Shown here one piece after another: positions 47,565 to 56,525 of a stretch of DNA of 64,000 nt (position 1 is its first letter; every line of letters starts with the position of its first letter). The notes under the pieces are model-generated. The model searched no databases, was not told where the DNA came from, and worked only from the letters and a program-made list of their open reading frames with translations. Both the position numbers and the translations under genes were made by a program. The stretch is from Rhizobium laguerreae (GTDB lineage: Bacteria; Pseudomonadota; Alphaproteobacteria; Rhizobiales; Rhizobiaceae). The stretch covers positions 124,001-188,000 of the forward strand of contig NZ_MRDM01000014.1 in assembly GCF_002008165.1 (NCBI RefSeq), written 5' to 3'.

Positions 47565-47795
47565 GTGGCCGACCTAGTCAAAGAATTGATATCAGGCGTC
47601 GTCGACAGCGTGCTGAAGGAGATCCTGAAGAAGACCACCGGCCGCATCACGACGAAGCGCAGGAGGCGTAAGACACGCCCCGCCACGACGACGAAGGTTG
47701 CGCGCAAGGCGACCTCGGCCAAGCCCAAGCCCGCCCGCAAACAGGTCAGCAAGCGCCGCACCGCCGCCGGCCGCAGCCGTCAGCGACGCAGCTAA
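47565..47795 (+). CDS. Small, very basic Lys/Arg/Ala-rich protein
   Basis: A 76-residue protein: an amphipathic N-terminal helix (VKELISGVVDSVLKEILKK) and a tail of about 50 residues rich in Lys, Arg, Thr and Ala, like histone H1-type tails. GTG start at 47565 has GGAGGGG ahead of it. Nucleic acid binding is plausible from composition alone; no family is recognised. Confidence 0.7.
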   Translation: MADLVKELISGVVDSVLKEILKKTTGRITTKRRRRKTRPATTTKVARKATSAKPKPARKQVSKRRTAAGRSRQRRS

Positions 47796-47840
47796 GACAC
47801 GATGAAAATATGAGCGGCTTTCGGATGAATTCCGCTCCGC

Positions 47841-47903
47841 TGCAGCGCCGCGCGTCTTTTAAGACGTGCAAAGGACGCTGTCGCACTTTGATGTGCAGTA
47901 GCG
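47841..47903. repeat. Intergenic hairpin repeat, second copy
   Basis: Same order of elements as 41051-41112: GCAGCG, CGCGTCTT/AAGACGTG stem, GACGCTGT, then a CACTTTGATGTGC segment. The match is imperfect but collinear. It lies between the basic protein gene and grxD. Confidence 0.6.
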
Positions 47904-48045
47904 CGACGGCAACAGCCCCGGCAACGGCCTGCCCGAATTGGTATTTTTTTGGTTCGGGCAGCTGGAATTCCTGCTGTCGCATGCTATCTAAAGGCAACGA
48001 TTGAAACGGTGGGCCTTTAACCCGCCTGTTGAAAGGATTAGGTCC

Positions 48046-48381
48046 ATGAGCGGCATTCACGAATTCATCGGCAACGAAATCAAGAGCAACGACGTCGTCC
48101 TTTTCATGAAGGGCACGCCTCAGTTTCCGCAGTGCGGTTTCTCCGGCCAGGTCGTGCAGATTCTCGATTACATCGGCGTCGATTACAAGAGCGTCAACGT
48201 GCTCGCCGATTCGGAAATCCGCCAGGGCATCAAGGAATATTCCAACTGGCCGACGATCCCGCAGCTCTACGTAAAGGGCGAGTTCGTCGGCGGCTGCGAC
48301 ATCGTCCGGGAAATGTTCCAGGCTGGTGAACTGCAGCAGCATCTCCAGGAAAATGGCATCGCGGTGCGCGCCGCCTCCTGA
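48046..48381 (+). CDS. grxD: Monothiol glutaredoxin, Grx4/GrxD type
   Basis: A 111-residue CGFS glutaredoxin: active site PQCGFSGQV with Cys30, then the glutathione-binding [20 protein letters not shown]. These proteins carry [2Fe-2S] clusters, alone or with BolA, and take part in iron sensing and cluster delivery. ATG 48046 follows GAAAGGATTAG; an earlier in-frame ATG-like start at 48001 is not conserved in look. It lies 1.9 kb from BolA. Confidence 0.96.
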   Translation: MSGIHEFIGNEIKSNDVVLFMKGTPQFPQCGFSGQVVQILDYIGVDYKSVNVLADSEIRQGIKEYSNWPTIPQLYVKGEFVGGCDIVREMFQAGELQQHLQENGIAVRAAS

Positions 48382-48476
48382 CCGGTCACCGGACGTCCGC
48401 CCGGTTTCCAAATCTGTTTCTTGAGTTCGAGGCGCTGCGGCTAGCAGCGCCTTGACCTGTTTATGGGAATTTCATT

Positions 48477-49724
48477 GTGACAGATTCTTCACAAGCCGTG
48501 TCCGCGGGCCGCCTGCCCATGGGCAAGCGAGAATTCATCGCGCTCGCAGCCTTCCTGATGGCCATCAACTCGCTGGCGATCGACATCATGCTCCCGGCCT
48601 TGCAGCAGATCGGCGCGAGCCTCGGCGTCGAGAGCGAGAACCACCGGCAATTCGTCGTCTCCTCCTATCTGCTCGGCTTCGGCTGCGCCCAGCTGTTCTA
48701 CGGACCGCTTTCCGATCGCTTCGGCCGCCGTACGCCGCTGTTGTTCGGCCTCGTCGTCTATATCGTTTCGGCCATCGGCATCGTCTTCGTTCCCTCCTTC
48801 GCCGGCCTGCTGGTGCTGCGCTTCGTCCAGGGCATCGGCTCGGCGGCCACCCGCGTCATCACCATCTCCATCGTCCGCGATATCTATGGCGGACGACAGA
48901 TGGCCGAAGTCATGTCGCTGATCATGATGGTCTTCATGATCGTGCCGGTGATTGCGCCCGGCGCGGGTCAGATCGTCATGTTCTTCGGCAATTGGCACCT
49001 GATCTTCTTGTTTATCGCCGCCATGGCGACTGGCATCGCCGTCTGGGCCTATCTACGCCTGCCGGAGACCCTGCATCCCGCCAATGTCAGACCCTTCACC
49101 GCCCGCTCGATCTTCGGCGCCTTCAAGCTGGTGCTGACCAATCGCGTCGCGCTCTGCTACACCATCGCCAGCACCTTCATCTTCGGCGCGCTGTTCGGCT
49201 TCATCAATTCGGCCCAGCAGGTCTATGTCGGCATCTACGATCTCGGCGCCTATTTCCCCGTCGCCTTTGCCGGCGTGGCGATCTTCATGTCGCTGTCGTC
49301 CTTCTTCAATTCGCGCTTCGTCGGCAAGCTCGGCATGCGCCGCCTGTCGCACGGCTCGCTCATCGGCTTCATCGCCATCAACACCGTCTGGCTGATCGTC
49401 CAGATGGCCAGCACCGAGCCGATGCCCTTCGCGCTGTTCATCTCCTTCTTCGGCCTTTCCATGTTCCAGTTCGGCTGGATCGGCTCGAACTTCAATTCGC
49501 TCGCCATGGAGCCGCTCGGCCACGTCGCCGGCACCGCCTCCTCCGTCCTCGGCTTCATGAGCACGGTCGGCGGCGCCATCATCGGCGCCGGCATCGGCCA
49601 GGCCTTCGACGGCACTGCGCTGCCGATGGTCGCCGGTTATTTCTTTGTGTCGATCATCGGGCTCGTCTTCGTGCTGATCGCCGAGAAGGGCCGCCTCTTC
49701 CAATCGCAAAACCCAGCCGTCTGA
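48477..49724 (+). CDS. MFS transporter, Bcr/CflA drug-resistance type (first of two)
   Basis: A 415-residue 12-helix exporter of the Bcr/CflA family (DHA1). The family loop GPLSDRFGRRTPLL between helices 2 and 3 and RFVQGIGSAATRVI in helix 4 are clear. Substrate unknown. It starts with GTG at 48477. A paralogue follows 35 bases later, so the two form an operon. Confidence 0.93.
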   Translation: MTDSSQAVSAGRLPMGKREFIALAAFLMAINSLAIDIMLPALQQIGASLGVESENHRQFVVSSYLLGFGCAQLFYGPLSDRFGRRTPLLFGLVVYIVSAIGIVFVPSFAGLLVLRFVQGIGSAATRVITISIVRDIYGGRQMAEVMSLIMMVFMIVPVIAPGAGQIVMFFGNWHLIFLFIAAMATGIAVWAYLRLPETLHPANVRPFTARSIFGAFKLVLTNRVALCYTIASTFIFGALFGFINSAQQVYVGIYDLGAYFPVAFAGVAIFMSLSSFFNSRFVGKLGMRRLSHGSLIGFIAINTVWLIVQMASTEPMPFALFISFFGLSMFQFGWIGSNFNSLAMEPLGHVAGTASSVLGFMSTVGGAIIGAGIGQAFDGTALPMVAGYFFVSIIGLVFVLIAEKGRLFQSQNPAV

Positions 49725-49759
49725 ACGGCCGACCTCATTCGCATCCGGGATTTCACCAC

Positions 49760-51040
49760 ATGACGCCGCCACATAAACCGCACCAGGAAAACCAGGGCTC
49801 CCGCCGTATCGGCATGGGCTTTGGCGAATTCGTCGTTACCATCGCCATCATGACCGCCAGCGTTGCCATGGCGATCGACAGCATGCTGCCGGCATTACCC
49901 AATATCGGCCATTCCCTCGGCGTCACCAATACCAACGACGCGCAGTTGATCATCGGCGTGTTCTTCTTAGGATTCGGCGTCTCGCAGATCTTCTTCGGCA
50001 GCCTTTCGGATACGTTCGGCCGCCGCAACATCCTGCTCGGCGGCTTGGCCTGCTATATTGTCGGAATGTTTGCCGCCGCAGCGACCGGCAGCTTCGAAAT
50101 GCTGCTCGTTATGCGTTTTGTCCAGGGTATTGGCGGTGCGGCCGTGCGCATTACCACCATGGCCATGGTGCGCGACTGCTTCGGTGGCCGCGAAATGGCC
50201 TGTGTTATGTCCTATGTGATGATCGTCTTTATGATCGTGCCGATCGTTGCCCCATCCGTCGGCCAGCTCATCATCCTTTATGCCAACTGGCACTGGATCT
50301 TCATCCTGCTCGGCATCATCGCCACCGTCCTGTTCGTCTGGGCTCTCCTGCGGCTGAAGGAATCGCTGCCGCCGGAAGAGCGGCTGCCGCTGTCGGTCGC
50401 CTCTGTCGTGGATGGCTTCAAGACCGTGCTCACCAACCGCATCACCTGCGGCTACATGATCGGCCTCACCATGTTCACCGGCGTCATCAGCGCCTATGTG
50501 ATCTCGGTGCAGCAGGTCTTCGGCGAGGTCTATGGCCTTGGCGACTGGCTGCCGATCGCCTTTGCGGCGACCGCCGGCGGCATCGCCGTCGCCAATTTCG
50601 CCAACGGCTTCTTCGTGCGCAAGTTCGGCATGCGCCGTATCTCGCACGCCGCCCTGCTGATCTTCACGGCGCTATCGGCTGTCGGCTTTTTCTATTCGCT
50701 GACCGGCAAGCCGGATTTCGCCATCGCCTATGGCATCTTCACCATCGTGCTGATGATGTTTGCTCTGATCGCCACCAATTTCACCGCCATCAGCCTCGAG
50801 CCAATGGGTAATCTCGCAGGCACCGCGACCGCCATCACCGGCTTCGTCTCGACGACGGCCGGCGCCATCCTCGGCGGCCTGGTCGGCCAGATGTTCAACG
50901 GCACGGTGCAGCCGCTCTTCGGCGGCTTCGCCCTCTTCGGCGCGGTGACAATCGCGGCCACGCTCTGGGCGGAAAACGGCAAACTCTTCACCCACCCCGG
51001 CGACAGCCCGCAGCTCGATCCGGGTGCGGCCCACTTTTGA
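49760..51040 (+). CDS. MFS transporter, Bcr/CflA type (second of two)
   Basis: A 426-residue paralogue of the preceding transporter: the same helix layout, with GSLSDTFGRRNILLGG and RFVQGIGGAAVRITTM. The N-terminus is longer and polar (HKPHQENQGS). Tandem duplication followed by divergence is likely. Start at ATG 49760; the frame is open much further upstream through the first transporter in a different frame, which is an artefact. Confidence 0.92.
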   Translation: MTPPHKPHQENQGSRRIGMGFGEFVVTIAIMTASVAMAIDSMLPALPNIGHSLGVTNTNDAQLIIGVFFLGFGVSQIFFGSLSDTFGRRNILLGGLACYIVGMFAAAATGSFEMLLVMRFVQGIGGAAVRITTMAMVRDCFGGREMACVMSYVMIVFMIVPIVAPSVGQLIILYANWHWIFILLGIIATVLFVWALLRLKESLPPEERLPLSVASVVDGFKTVLTNRITCGYMIGLTMFTGVISAYVISVQQVFGEVYGLGDWLPIAFAATAGGIAVANFANGFFVRKFGMRRISHAALLIFTALSAVGFFYSLTGKPDFAIAYGIFTIVLMMFALIATNFTAISLEPMGNLAGTATAITGFVSTTAGAILGGLVGQMFNGTVQPLFGGFALFGAVTIAATLWAENGKLFTHPGDSPQLDPGAAHF

Positions 51041-51090
51041 GATAAGACAGGACTGATTTTGCGGGTTGTGATGGAGGTTTCGATCTCCCG

Positions 51091-51897
51091 TTACATTAGG
51101 CCAGCTGGCTTTTTCATTCCAACTTCGCGCTCAAGATGCCTCCAAGTGGCATCCTCAAACCGTTGCGGCCATTCAATCTCCCACCTCTCAGCCATCCTGC
51201 GGGCGCGTGGCAGAAAGGCACTTGCGCAGGCAAGGTGAGCGTCGATGATTGACTGACGTGTTGGTGCTGCGGGAGGAATGGTTGCGAGGAGGTCAAGTTG
51301 CTCCTCGGACAGCCGACGGCTCCAGGCCAGCATGCCGCCTTTGTCTGCGCGTTCAACTTCTTCGCTCAGAAGTTTGAAGAGCATCATCCGAAGCAAGTCT
51401 ACGCCTGCGACACTGAGGAGATATTCTCCCCGGCCGTTGGCGACGGCAAGGAGACCGAACACACGAATAAACTCGTTGATGAGATAGGTGAGATATTCCT
51501 TATTAGGACCGGACCACGGGATAGTCGCTGGCAAAGTGTCGTACAAGCCATGTCTGTCGATCAGCGGTTTAAGCGAATCTTGGCTTCTTTTCTTCAGGGC
51601 TCCCTCGTCGACTACTCCCAGATCTATTCGTTGCCATTGATCAGTTATGGCATTGAAGACGCGCTCCTCTTTGCCAAGCTCGTTCCAAAAGACAATGGGG
51701 GCAATTTTTTCGAGCTGTTGCCGCCATGCTCCACTGAACTCGGCCTGATCATCGCGCGCGACGACGGCGAGCAGATCAATGTCACTATACGTGTCAGCCT
51801 GCCCTTTTCCAAAGCTGCCAGCAAGAAACAGCCCGACAACCCTTGGGTCGCCGCTAACGACTTGACGGATTTTCTCGATGAATTGCTCTTGCCACAC
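51091..51897 (-). CDS. Nucleotidyltransferase-domain protein
   Basis: A 268-residue protein with an N-terminal minimal nucleotidyltransferase fold: the motif GSFGKGQADTYSDIDL gives the GS and DxD metal ligands at residues about 28-43, as in aminoglycoside adenylyltransferases and lincosamide-type enzymes. The C-terminal helical part (from about 130) is a substrate domain of unknown specificity. GTG start at 51897; the frame is open a few codons more without a start. Base composition is less GC-rich than its neighbours and it interrupts two housekeeping groups, so acquisition is possible. Resistance is not shown. Confidence 0.8.
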   Translation of the reverse strand: MWQEQFIEKIRQVVSGDPRVVGLFLAGSFGKGQADTYSDIDLLAVVARDDQAEFSGAWRQQLEKIAPIVFWNELGKEERVFNAITDQWQRIDLGVVDEGALKKRSQDSLKPLIDRHGLYDTLPATIPWSGPNKEYLTYLINEFIRVFGLLAVANGRGEYLLSVAGVDLLRMMLFKLLSEEVERADKGGMLAWSRRLSEEQLDLLATIPPAAPTRQSIIDAHLACASAFLPRARRMAERWEIEWPQRFEDATWRHLEREVGMKKPAGLM

Positions 51898-51980
51898 GGG
51901 ATGATCTCCAACCGCATCGGCGCAATACTACCCTGCCGATGTTCAAACACGGAAGGTGGTCGAAGGCGGCTTTTTCACCT

Positions 51981-52805
51981 TCAGACCGTGAAAACCTCAC
52001 GCCGCAACACATCCCACGAGGCTTTGTCCGGCGCAATCAGCAGCCCGCCGTCGAGATGATGCGGCAGGTAGGGTGAGCCGTCGAAACGCGCCGCATAGGC
52101 GCCCGCCTCCTGCGAGATCAGCGTGCCGGCAAGGTGATCCCAGGGCATCAGCTTGTTGTACATGAGGTAATGCACATGCCCGCCGGCAAAAGTGCGGTAT
52201 TCGTGGGCGGCGCAGCGGTAATTGGTGAGGAAGCGCACCTTTGCGAGATTGGCGAGCACTTCGGCGCGCTTCTCCTTCGGCAGGTAGCCTGTCGAGGCCA
52301 TGCCGACCATGTGTTCCAGTTCGACGGGAGCTGCGACCGAGAGACGCTCGGCGCCGCCATCCGGCCGCCGCAGCCAGGCGCCACCGCCCTTTTCGGCCAT
52401 CACCCAATCGTCGCCCATCGGATCGTAGATGATGCCGGCAACCGTCTCGCCGCCGGAGATCACGGATGCCATGACCCCAAAGGCCGGAATGCCGGAGGCG
52501 AAATTGAAGGTGCCGTCGACCGGATCGACGACGATCGCGAGATCGGCATGTTCGAGCCTGCCGAGCAAATCAGGATCGGCCGCGACCGATTCCTCTCCAA
52601 GGAACAGTGCGCCCGGCCAGAGTTGCTGAGCTTCCGCTTTGATCATCCGTTCCGCCTGCTCATCGGCCTCGGTGACGAGATCGGTCGCCTCGCTCTTGGC
52701 GCGCACGTCGTGCTGACCAAGCCGGCGAAAGCGCGGCAGGATCTCCGCCTTCGCAGCGCGGCGCAGCAAATCAGCAAGAACGGTCACGTCGACAATCGAA
52801 GTCAT
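51981..52805 (-). CDS. Inositol monophosphatase family protein (distal copy)
   Basis: A 274-residue Mg-dependent, Li-sensitive phosphatase fold. Metal-binding motifs FLGEES, VVDPVDGTFNF and PWDHLAGT are intact. The substrate may be inositol phosphate, histidinol phosphate or a similar compound. It is a paralogue of the next gene (similar order of motifs, about 275 residues each), which starts 41 bases upstream of it. Confidence 0.93.
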   Translation of the reverse strand: MTSIVDVTVLADLLRRAAKAEILPRFRRLGQHDVRAKSEATDLVTEADEQAERMIKAEAQQLWPGALFLGEESVAADPDLLGRLEHADLAIVVDPVDGTFNFASGIPAFGVMASVISGGETVAGIIYDPMGDDWVMAEKGGGAWLRRPDGGAERLSVAAPVELEHMVGMASTGYLPKEKRAEVLANLAKVRFLTNYRCAAHEYRTFAGGHVHYLMYNKLMPWDHLAGTLISQEAGAYAARFDGSPYLPHHLDGGLLIAPDKASWDVLRREVFTV

Positions 52806-52845
52806 CTCAAATCCTCACGCTTAGGTCTCTTAGGAAAACCTTGAA

Positions 52846-53673
52846 TCAGATGCCGACGATCTCGCGCCGAATGAGCTGCCAGCTCTCCTTGTCGGGCGCG
52901 GAGATGATGCCGCCCACGGTCTCGCCGGGGCGATAGGGCGTGCCGTCGAATTTCGCCGTATGGCCGCCGGCCTCCTGATGCGCGAGCACGCCGGCCAGGT
53001 GATCCCAGGGCATCAGCTTCGCATGGCCGATGAAATGCATCTTGCCGGAGGCGACCATCCAATATTCGTAGGCCGAGCAGTTGAAGGCGAAAGTCATCCG
53101 GGCCTTCGCCATGTTGGCGCAGATGCGCGAGCGGTCGGGCTCATCCATATGCCCCCAGGACAGGCCGCCGACCATCTGGTTCAGGCTAGCAGGCTCAGCG
53201 ACCTTCAGCTTTGTCGACTGCCCATCCCGCCGTGTCAGAAAGGCACCTGCCCCCCTGATCGCGGTCACCGTGTCACCGAGAACGGGATCATGAATGATGC
53301 CGGCGACCGTCTCGCCCCTGACTGTGACCGCCAACATGGTCCCGAAGACAGGAATCCCGGCGGCGAAATTGAACGTCCCATCGACAGGGTCGATGACGAA
53401 GGCGAGCTCGGCATCGGCAAGTGCCGGCACGACGGACCGGTCGGCGTCATAAGCCTCCTCGCCGACGACGAGTGCTGCGGGAAAGCGCTCTCTCAGCGCC
53501 GCGGTGATGCGGTGTTCGGCAAGCACGTCCGCCTGCGTCACCAGATCGATTGCCGAAGTCTTTTCCGAAACATCGGCAGCGCCGAGATTACGGAAACGCG
53601 GCATGATCTCGGCTTGCGCCGCCTCTCGGACGCAATCGCCGAGAAAGAGAATATCCTGATCTGAAATAGTCAT
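52846..53673 (-). CDS. Inositol monophosphatase family protein (proximal copy)
   Basis: A 275-residue paralogue with VVGEEAYD, VIDPVDGTFNF and PWDHLAGVLAHQEAGG; the first motif is GEEA instead of GEES. ATG 53673 (MTISDQDI) is chosen; the frame is open to 53742 but overlaps ttcA's end. The three genes ttcA and the two phosphatases read in one direction with short gaps and could be one transcript. Confidence 0.92.
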   Translation of the reverse strand: MTISDQDILFLGDCVREAAQAEIMPRFRNLGAADVSEKTSAIDLVTQADVLAEHRITAALRERFPAALVVGEEAYDADRSVVPALADAELAFVIDPVDGTFNFAAGIPVFGTMLAVTVRGETVAGIIHDPVLGDTVTAIRGAGAFLTRRDGQSTKLKVAEPASLNQMVGGLSWGHMDEPDRSRICANMAKARMTFAFNCSAYEYWMVASGKMHFIGHAKLMPWDHLAGVLAHQEAGGHTAKFDGTPYRPGETVGGIISAPDKESWQLIRREIVGI

Positions 53674-53719
53674 GCGAAATCCTGTACTTGATGCAATGCC
53701 AGCCTGCATAGCCGGCCCT

Positions 53720-54589
53720 TCATGAAGGATCGGTGACACCAAGGGTGGAAAAGTCGAAGAGTTTCGGGTCGAGCAGATGCGACGGGTTCACATGCGAAAG
53801 CGCCCGCAGCATCGTATCCTTGCGTCCCGGCATGCGCCGCTCGATATCGGCGAGCATGTCCTTCATCGCATTGCGCTGCAGCCCGTCCTGCGAGCCGCAG
53901 AGATCGCAGGGGATGATCGGAAACTGCATGGCGGCCGCAAACTTCGCGAGGTCGTCCTCGGCAGCATAGGCGAGCGGCCGCAGCACCATCAGGTCGCCCT
54001 CGTCGTTCAGAAGCTTCGCCGGCATCGAGGCGAGCCGGCCGCCATGGAAGAAATTCATGAAGAAGGTTTCGAGAATGTCCTCGCGGTGGTGGCCGAGCAC
54101 CAGCGCATCGCAACCCTCTTCCCGCGCGACGCGGTAGAGATTGCCGCGCCGCAGCCGCGAACAGAGTGAACAATAGGTGGCGCCTTCAGGCACCTTCTCC
54201 TTCACGATCGAATAGGTATTCCGATACTCGATCCGGTGCTGAACGCCCATCTTGGTGAGATAATCCGGCAGCACATGCTTCGGAAAATTCGGCTGGCCCT
54301 GATCGAGATTGCAGGCGATGAGTTCGACCGGCAGCAGGCCGCGCCATTTGAGATCGAGCAGCAGCGCCAGCAGCCCGTAGGAATCCTTGCCGCCGGAAAG
54401 GCCGACCAGCCAGCGCTTCTGGCCCTTCAGCATGTCGAAATCGTCGAAGGCCTGGCGCACTTGCCGCAGCAGGCGCTTGCGCAGCTTGTTGAAGGAGACC
54501 GAACGCGGCGCATCGGCAAACAGCGCATGGCCGCTGGTGTCGGCTTCGCCGGTTTCCAAATCATCGGCAATCTTGGCTGCGATATTCAT
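53720..54589 (-). CDS. ttcA: tRNA 2-thiocytidine biosynthesis protein TtcA
   Basis: A 289-residue enzyme that thiolates cytidine 32 of tRNAs. PP-loop SGGKDS (65-70) and two CxxC pairs, Cys140/Cys143 in YCSLCSR and Cys228/Cys231 in PCDLCGS, that bind the [4Fe-4S] cluster. It depends on cysteine desulfurase and cluster supply, like the suf system elsewhere in the window. Confidence 0.96.
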   Translation of the reverse strand: MNIAAKIADDLETGEADTSGHALFADAPRSVSFNKLRKRLLRQVRQAFDDFDMLKGQKRWLVGLSGGKDSYGLLALLLDLKWRGLLPVELIACNLDQGQPNFPKHVLPDYLTKMGVQHRIEYRNTYSIVKEKVPEGATYCSLCSRLRRGNLYRVAREEGCDALVLGHHREDILETFFMNFFHGGRLASMPAKLLNDEGDLMVLRPLAYAAEDDLAKFAAAMQFPIIPCDLCGSQDGLQRNAMKDMLADIERRMPGRKDTMLRALSHVNPSHLLDPKLFDFSTLGVTDPS

Positions 54590-54650
54590 TGCTTCGTCCT
54601 ATCGAAGGTCCAGACCTGCCTTAGCAGAAAGCGTCCTGCCAACACAGCGT

Positions 54651-55580
54651 TCAATCGCCGAAAACCGACCAGCCGGTGCGTGCTGCGAGCATCTCCAGCG
54701 CCGCAGCGCCGAGCTGTGAATTGCCGACCTTGTTCAGTCCCGGCGACCACACGGCGATGGAGGCGATGCCCGGCGCCACGGCGAAGATGCCGCCGCCGAC
54801 GCCGCTCTTGCCGGGCAGGCCGACATGATAGGCGAAGTCGCCCGAGCCGTCGTAATGGCCGCAGGTCAGCATCAGCGCATTGATGCGCCGCGCCCGCTTC
54901 GGCGAGACCACCGAATGGCCGGTCGTCGGATTGCTGCCGCGCGCCGCCAGGAACAGCCCGGCGCGGGCGAGCTGCTCGCAGCTCATCGACAGCGCGCATT
55001 GATGGAAATAGACGCCGAGCACATGGTCGACGGGATGGTCGAGATTGCGGTAGGCGCGCATGAAGTTGGCAAGCGCGAAATTGCGGTATCCGGTCTGCGT
55101 TTCCGAGCGCGCCACCTTGTCGTCGATGGTGATCGACTCGTCATCGGCGAGATAACGCACGAAGCGCAGCAGCTCGCCGATTGCCTCGCGCGGCGCATGG
55201 CCGGCCATGACGACGTCGCTGACGGCGATCGCGCCGGCATTGATGAAGGGATTGCGAGGAATGCCGCTCTCGTGCTCCAGCTGGACGATCGAGTTGAAAG
55301 CCGATCCGGAGGGTTCGCGCCCGACCCGCTTCCACAGCCCCTCGCCGACCTTGCCGAGCGCCAGCGTCAGCATGAAGACCTTCGATATGCTCTGGATCGA
55401 GAAGGCGATGTCGGCATCGCCGACGCGATAGACTTTGCCGTCGACGGTGACGATCGCCATGCCGAACTGCTTCGGGTGGACCTTGGCGAGTTCCGGAATG
55501 TAGTCCGCGACCTTGCCCTCGCCGATCCGCGGCTGGATATCGGCGTAGATGCTATCGAGGGTCGCCTGCAAATCTGCCAT
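54651..55580 (-). CDS. glsA: Glutaminase
   Basis: A 309-residue serine-dependent beta-lactamase-fold glutaminase, glutamine to glutamate and ammonia. The catalytic SxxK is Ser64-x-x-Lys67 in [20 protein letters not shown] and [12 protein letters not shown] are family signatures. The ATG lies 19 bases after the rpsD terminator hairpin. Length is as expected for the family. Confidence 0.97.
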   Translation of the reverse strand: MADLQATLDSIYADIQPRIGEGKVADYIPELAKVHPKQFGMAIVTVDGKVYRVGDADIAFSIQSISKVFMLTLALGKVGEGLWKRVGREPSGSAFNSIVQLEHESGIPRNPFINAGAIAVSDVVMAGHAPREAIGELLRFVRYLADDESITIDDKVARSETQTGYRNFALANFMRAYRNLDHPVDHVLGVYFHQCALSMSCEQLARAGLFLAARGSNPTTGHSVVSPKRARRINALMLTCGHYDGSGDFAYHVGLPGKSGVGGGIFAVAPGIASIAVWSPGLNKVGNSQLGAAALEMLAARTGWSVFGD

Positions 55581-55598
55581 TGCTTCTCTCCAGATCGC

Positions 55599-55625
55599 AA
55601 AAAAGCCGCTCGAAAGAGCGGCTTT
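55599..55625 (-). terminator. Rho-independent terminator of rpsD
   Basis: Leftward: AAAGCCGCTC (55625-55616), loop TTTC, GAGCGGCTTT (55611-55602), extended to six T on that strand. It lies 57 bases after the rpsD stop and just upstream of the glsA ATG. Confidence 0.88.
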
Positions 55626-55682
55626 CCGTATATCGACGCATGCTGTTGTCTCGCAATCGGTTTCGACTGCGAGACGAATGCA

Positions 55683-56300
55683 TTAACGCGAATAGAATTC
55701 GACGACCAGATGCGGTTCCATGACGACCGGGAACGGAACGTCGCTGAGCGTCGGGACGCGGCCGAAGGTTGCGACCATCTTGTTGTGATCGACTTCGATA
55801 TAGTCGGGAACGTCGCGCTCTGCGAGGCTGACAGCTTCCAGAACGATCACCAACTGCTTCGACTTTTCGCGAACTTCGATGACGTCGCCGGCCTTGCAAC
55901 GGTAGGAACCGATGTTGACGCGCACACCGTTGACCGAGACGTGGCCATGGTTGACGAACTGGCGGGCAGCAAAGACCGTCGGAACGAACTTGGCGCGATA
56001 GACGATTGCGTCGAGGCGCGATTCCAGGAGGCCGATCAGATTTTCAGAGGTGTCGCCCTTGCGGCGGTCGGCTTCGGCGAAGATCGCGCGGAACTGCTTT
56101 TCGCGCAGGTCACCGTAGTAGCCCTTGAGCTTCTGCTTGGCGCGCAGCTGCACACCGAAGTCCGAAAGCTTACCCTTGCGGCGCTGGCCGTGCTGGCCCG
56201 GGCCGTATTCGCGTCGGTTTACCGGGGACTTCGGACGGCCCCAGATGTTTTCGCCCATACGGCGGTCAATTTTGTACTTGGACGATTCGCGCTTGCTCAT
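55683..56300 (-). CDS. rpsD: 30S ribosomal protein S4
   Basis: A 205-residue primary 16S rRNA-binding protein of the small subunit. N-terminal [20 protein letters not shown] and the C-terminal S4 domain ([20 protein letters not shown]) are typical. It stands alone, as in many Alphaproteobacteria, away from the large ribosomal clusters. The 225 bases to the next gene upstream hold the promoter region; I see no convincing leader structure. Confidence 0.98.
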   Translation of the reverse strand: MSKRESSKYKIDRRMGENIWGRPKSPVNRREYGPGQHGQRRKGKLSDFGVQLRAKQKLKGYYGDLREKQFRAIFAEADRRKGDTSENLIGLLESRLDAIVYRAKFVPTVFAARQFVNHGHVSVNGVRVNIGSYRCKAGDVIEVREKSKQLVIVLEAVSLAERDVPDYIEVDHNKMVATFGRVPTLSDVPFPVVMEPHLVVEFYSR

Positions 56301-56525
56301 CGCATTTCCTTTTCAAAGGTTTATGACGGCTTGTTGCCAAACCGCACGAAGGAAACACGCCCTCCTCTGGTCTTTTCCGAGACCTGACAGGATGTTCCGG
56401 TTAGCGAACAGGAACGATCCACGGGACATGTCAAATGAAACACCGGACATTGCTGCCCGGTGCTTGCGGCGGTCTTTAGAGGGCCGTCATGAAAATGTCA
56501 ACAGCGGCAGACCCCGAAAGCGCCA

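Noticed and set aside
48452-49759. Upstream part of an 862-residue frame that includes the second MFS transporter
   Set aside because: The first 436 codons are an out-of-frame reading of the first transporter; only the part from 49760 is a gene.
51298-52059. 253-residue rightward frame opposite the nucleotidyltransferase
   Set aside because: No motif, spans the gap between two leftward genes, antisense of the GS-DxD gene.
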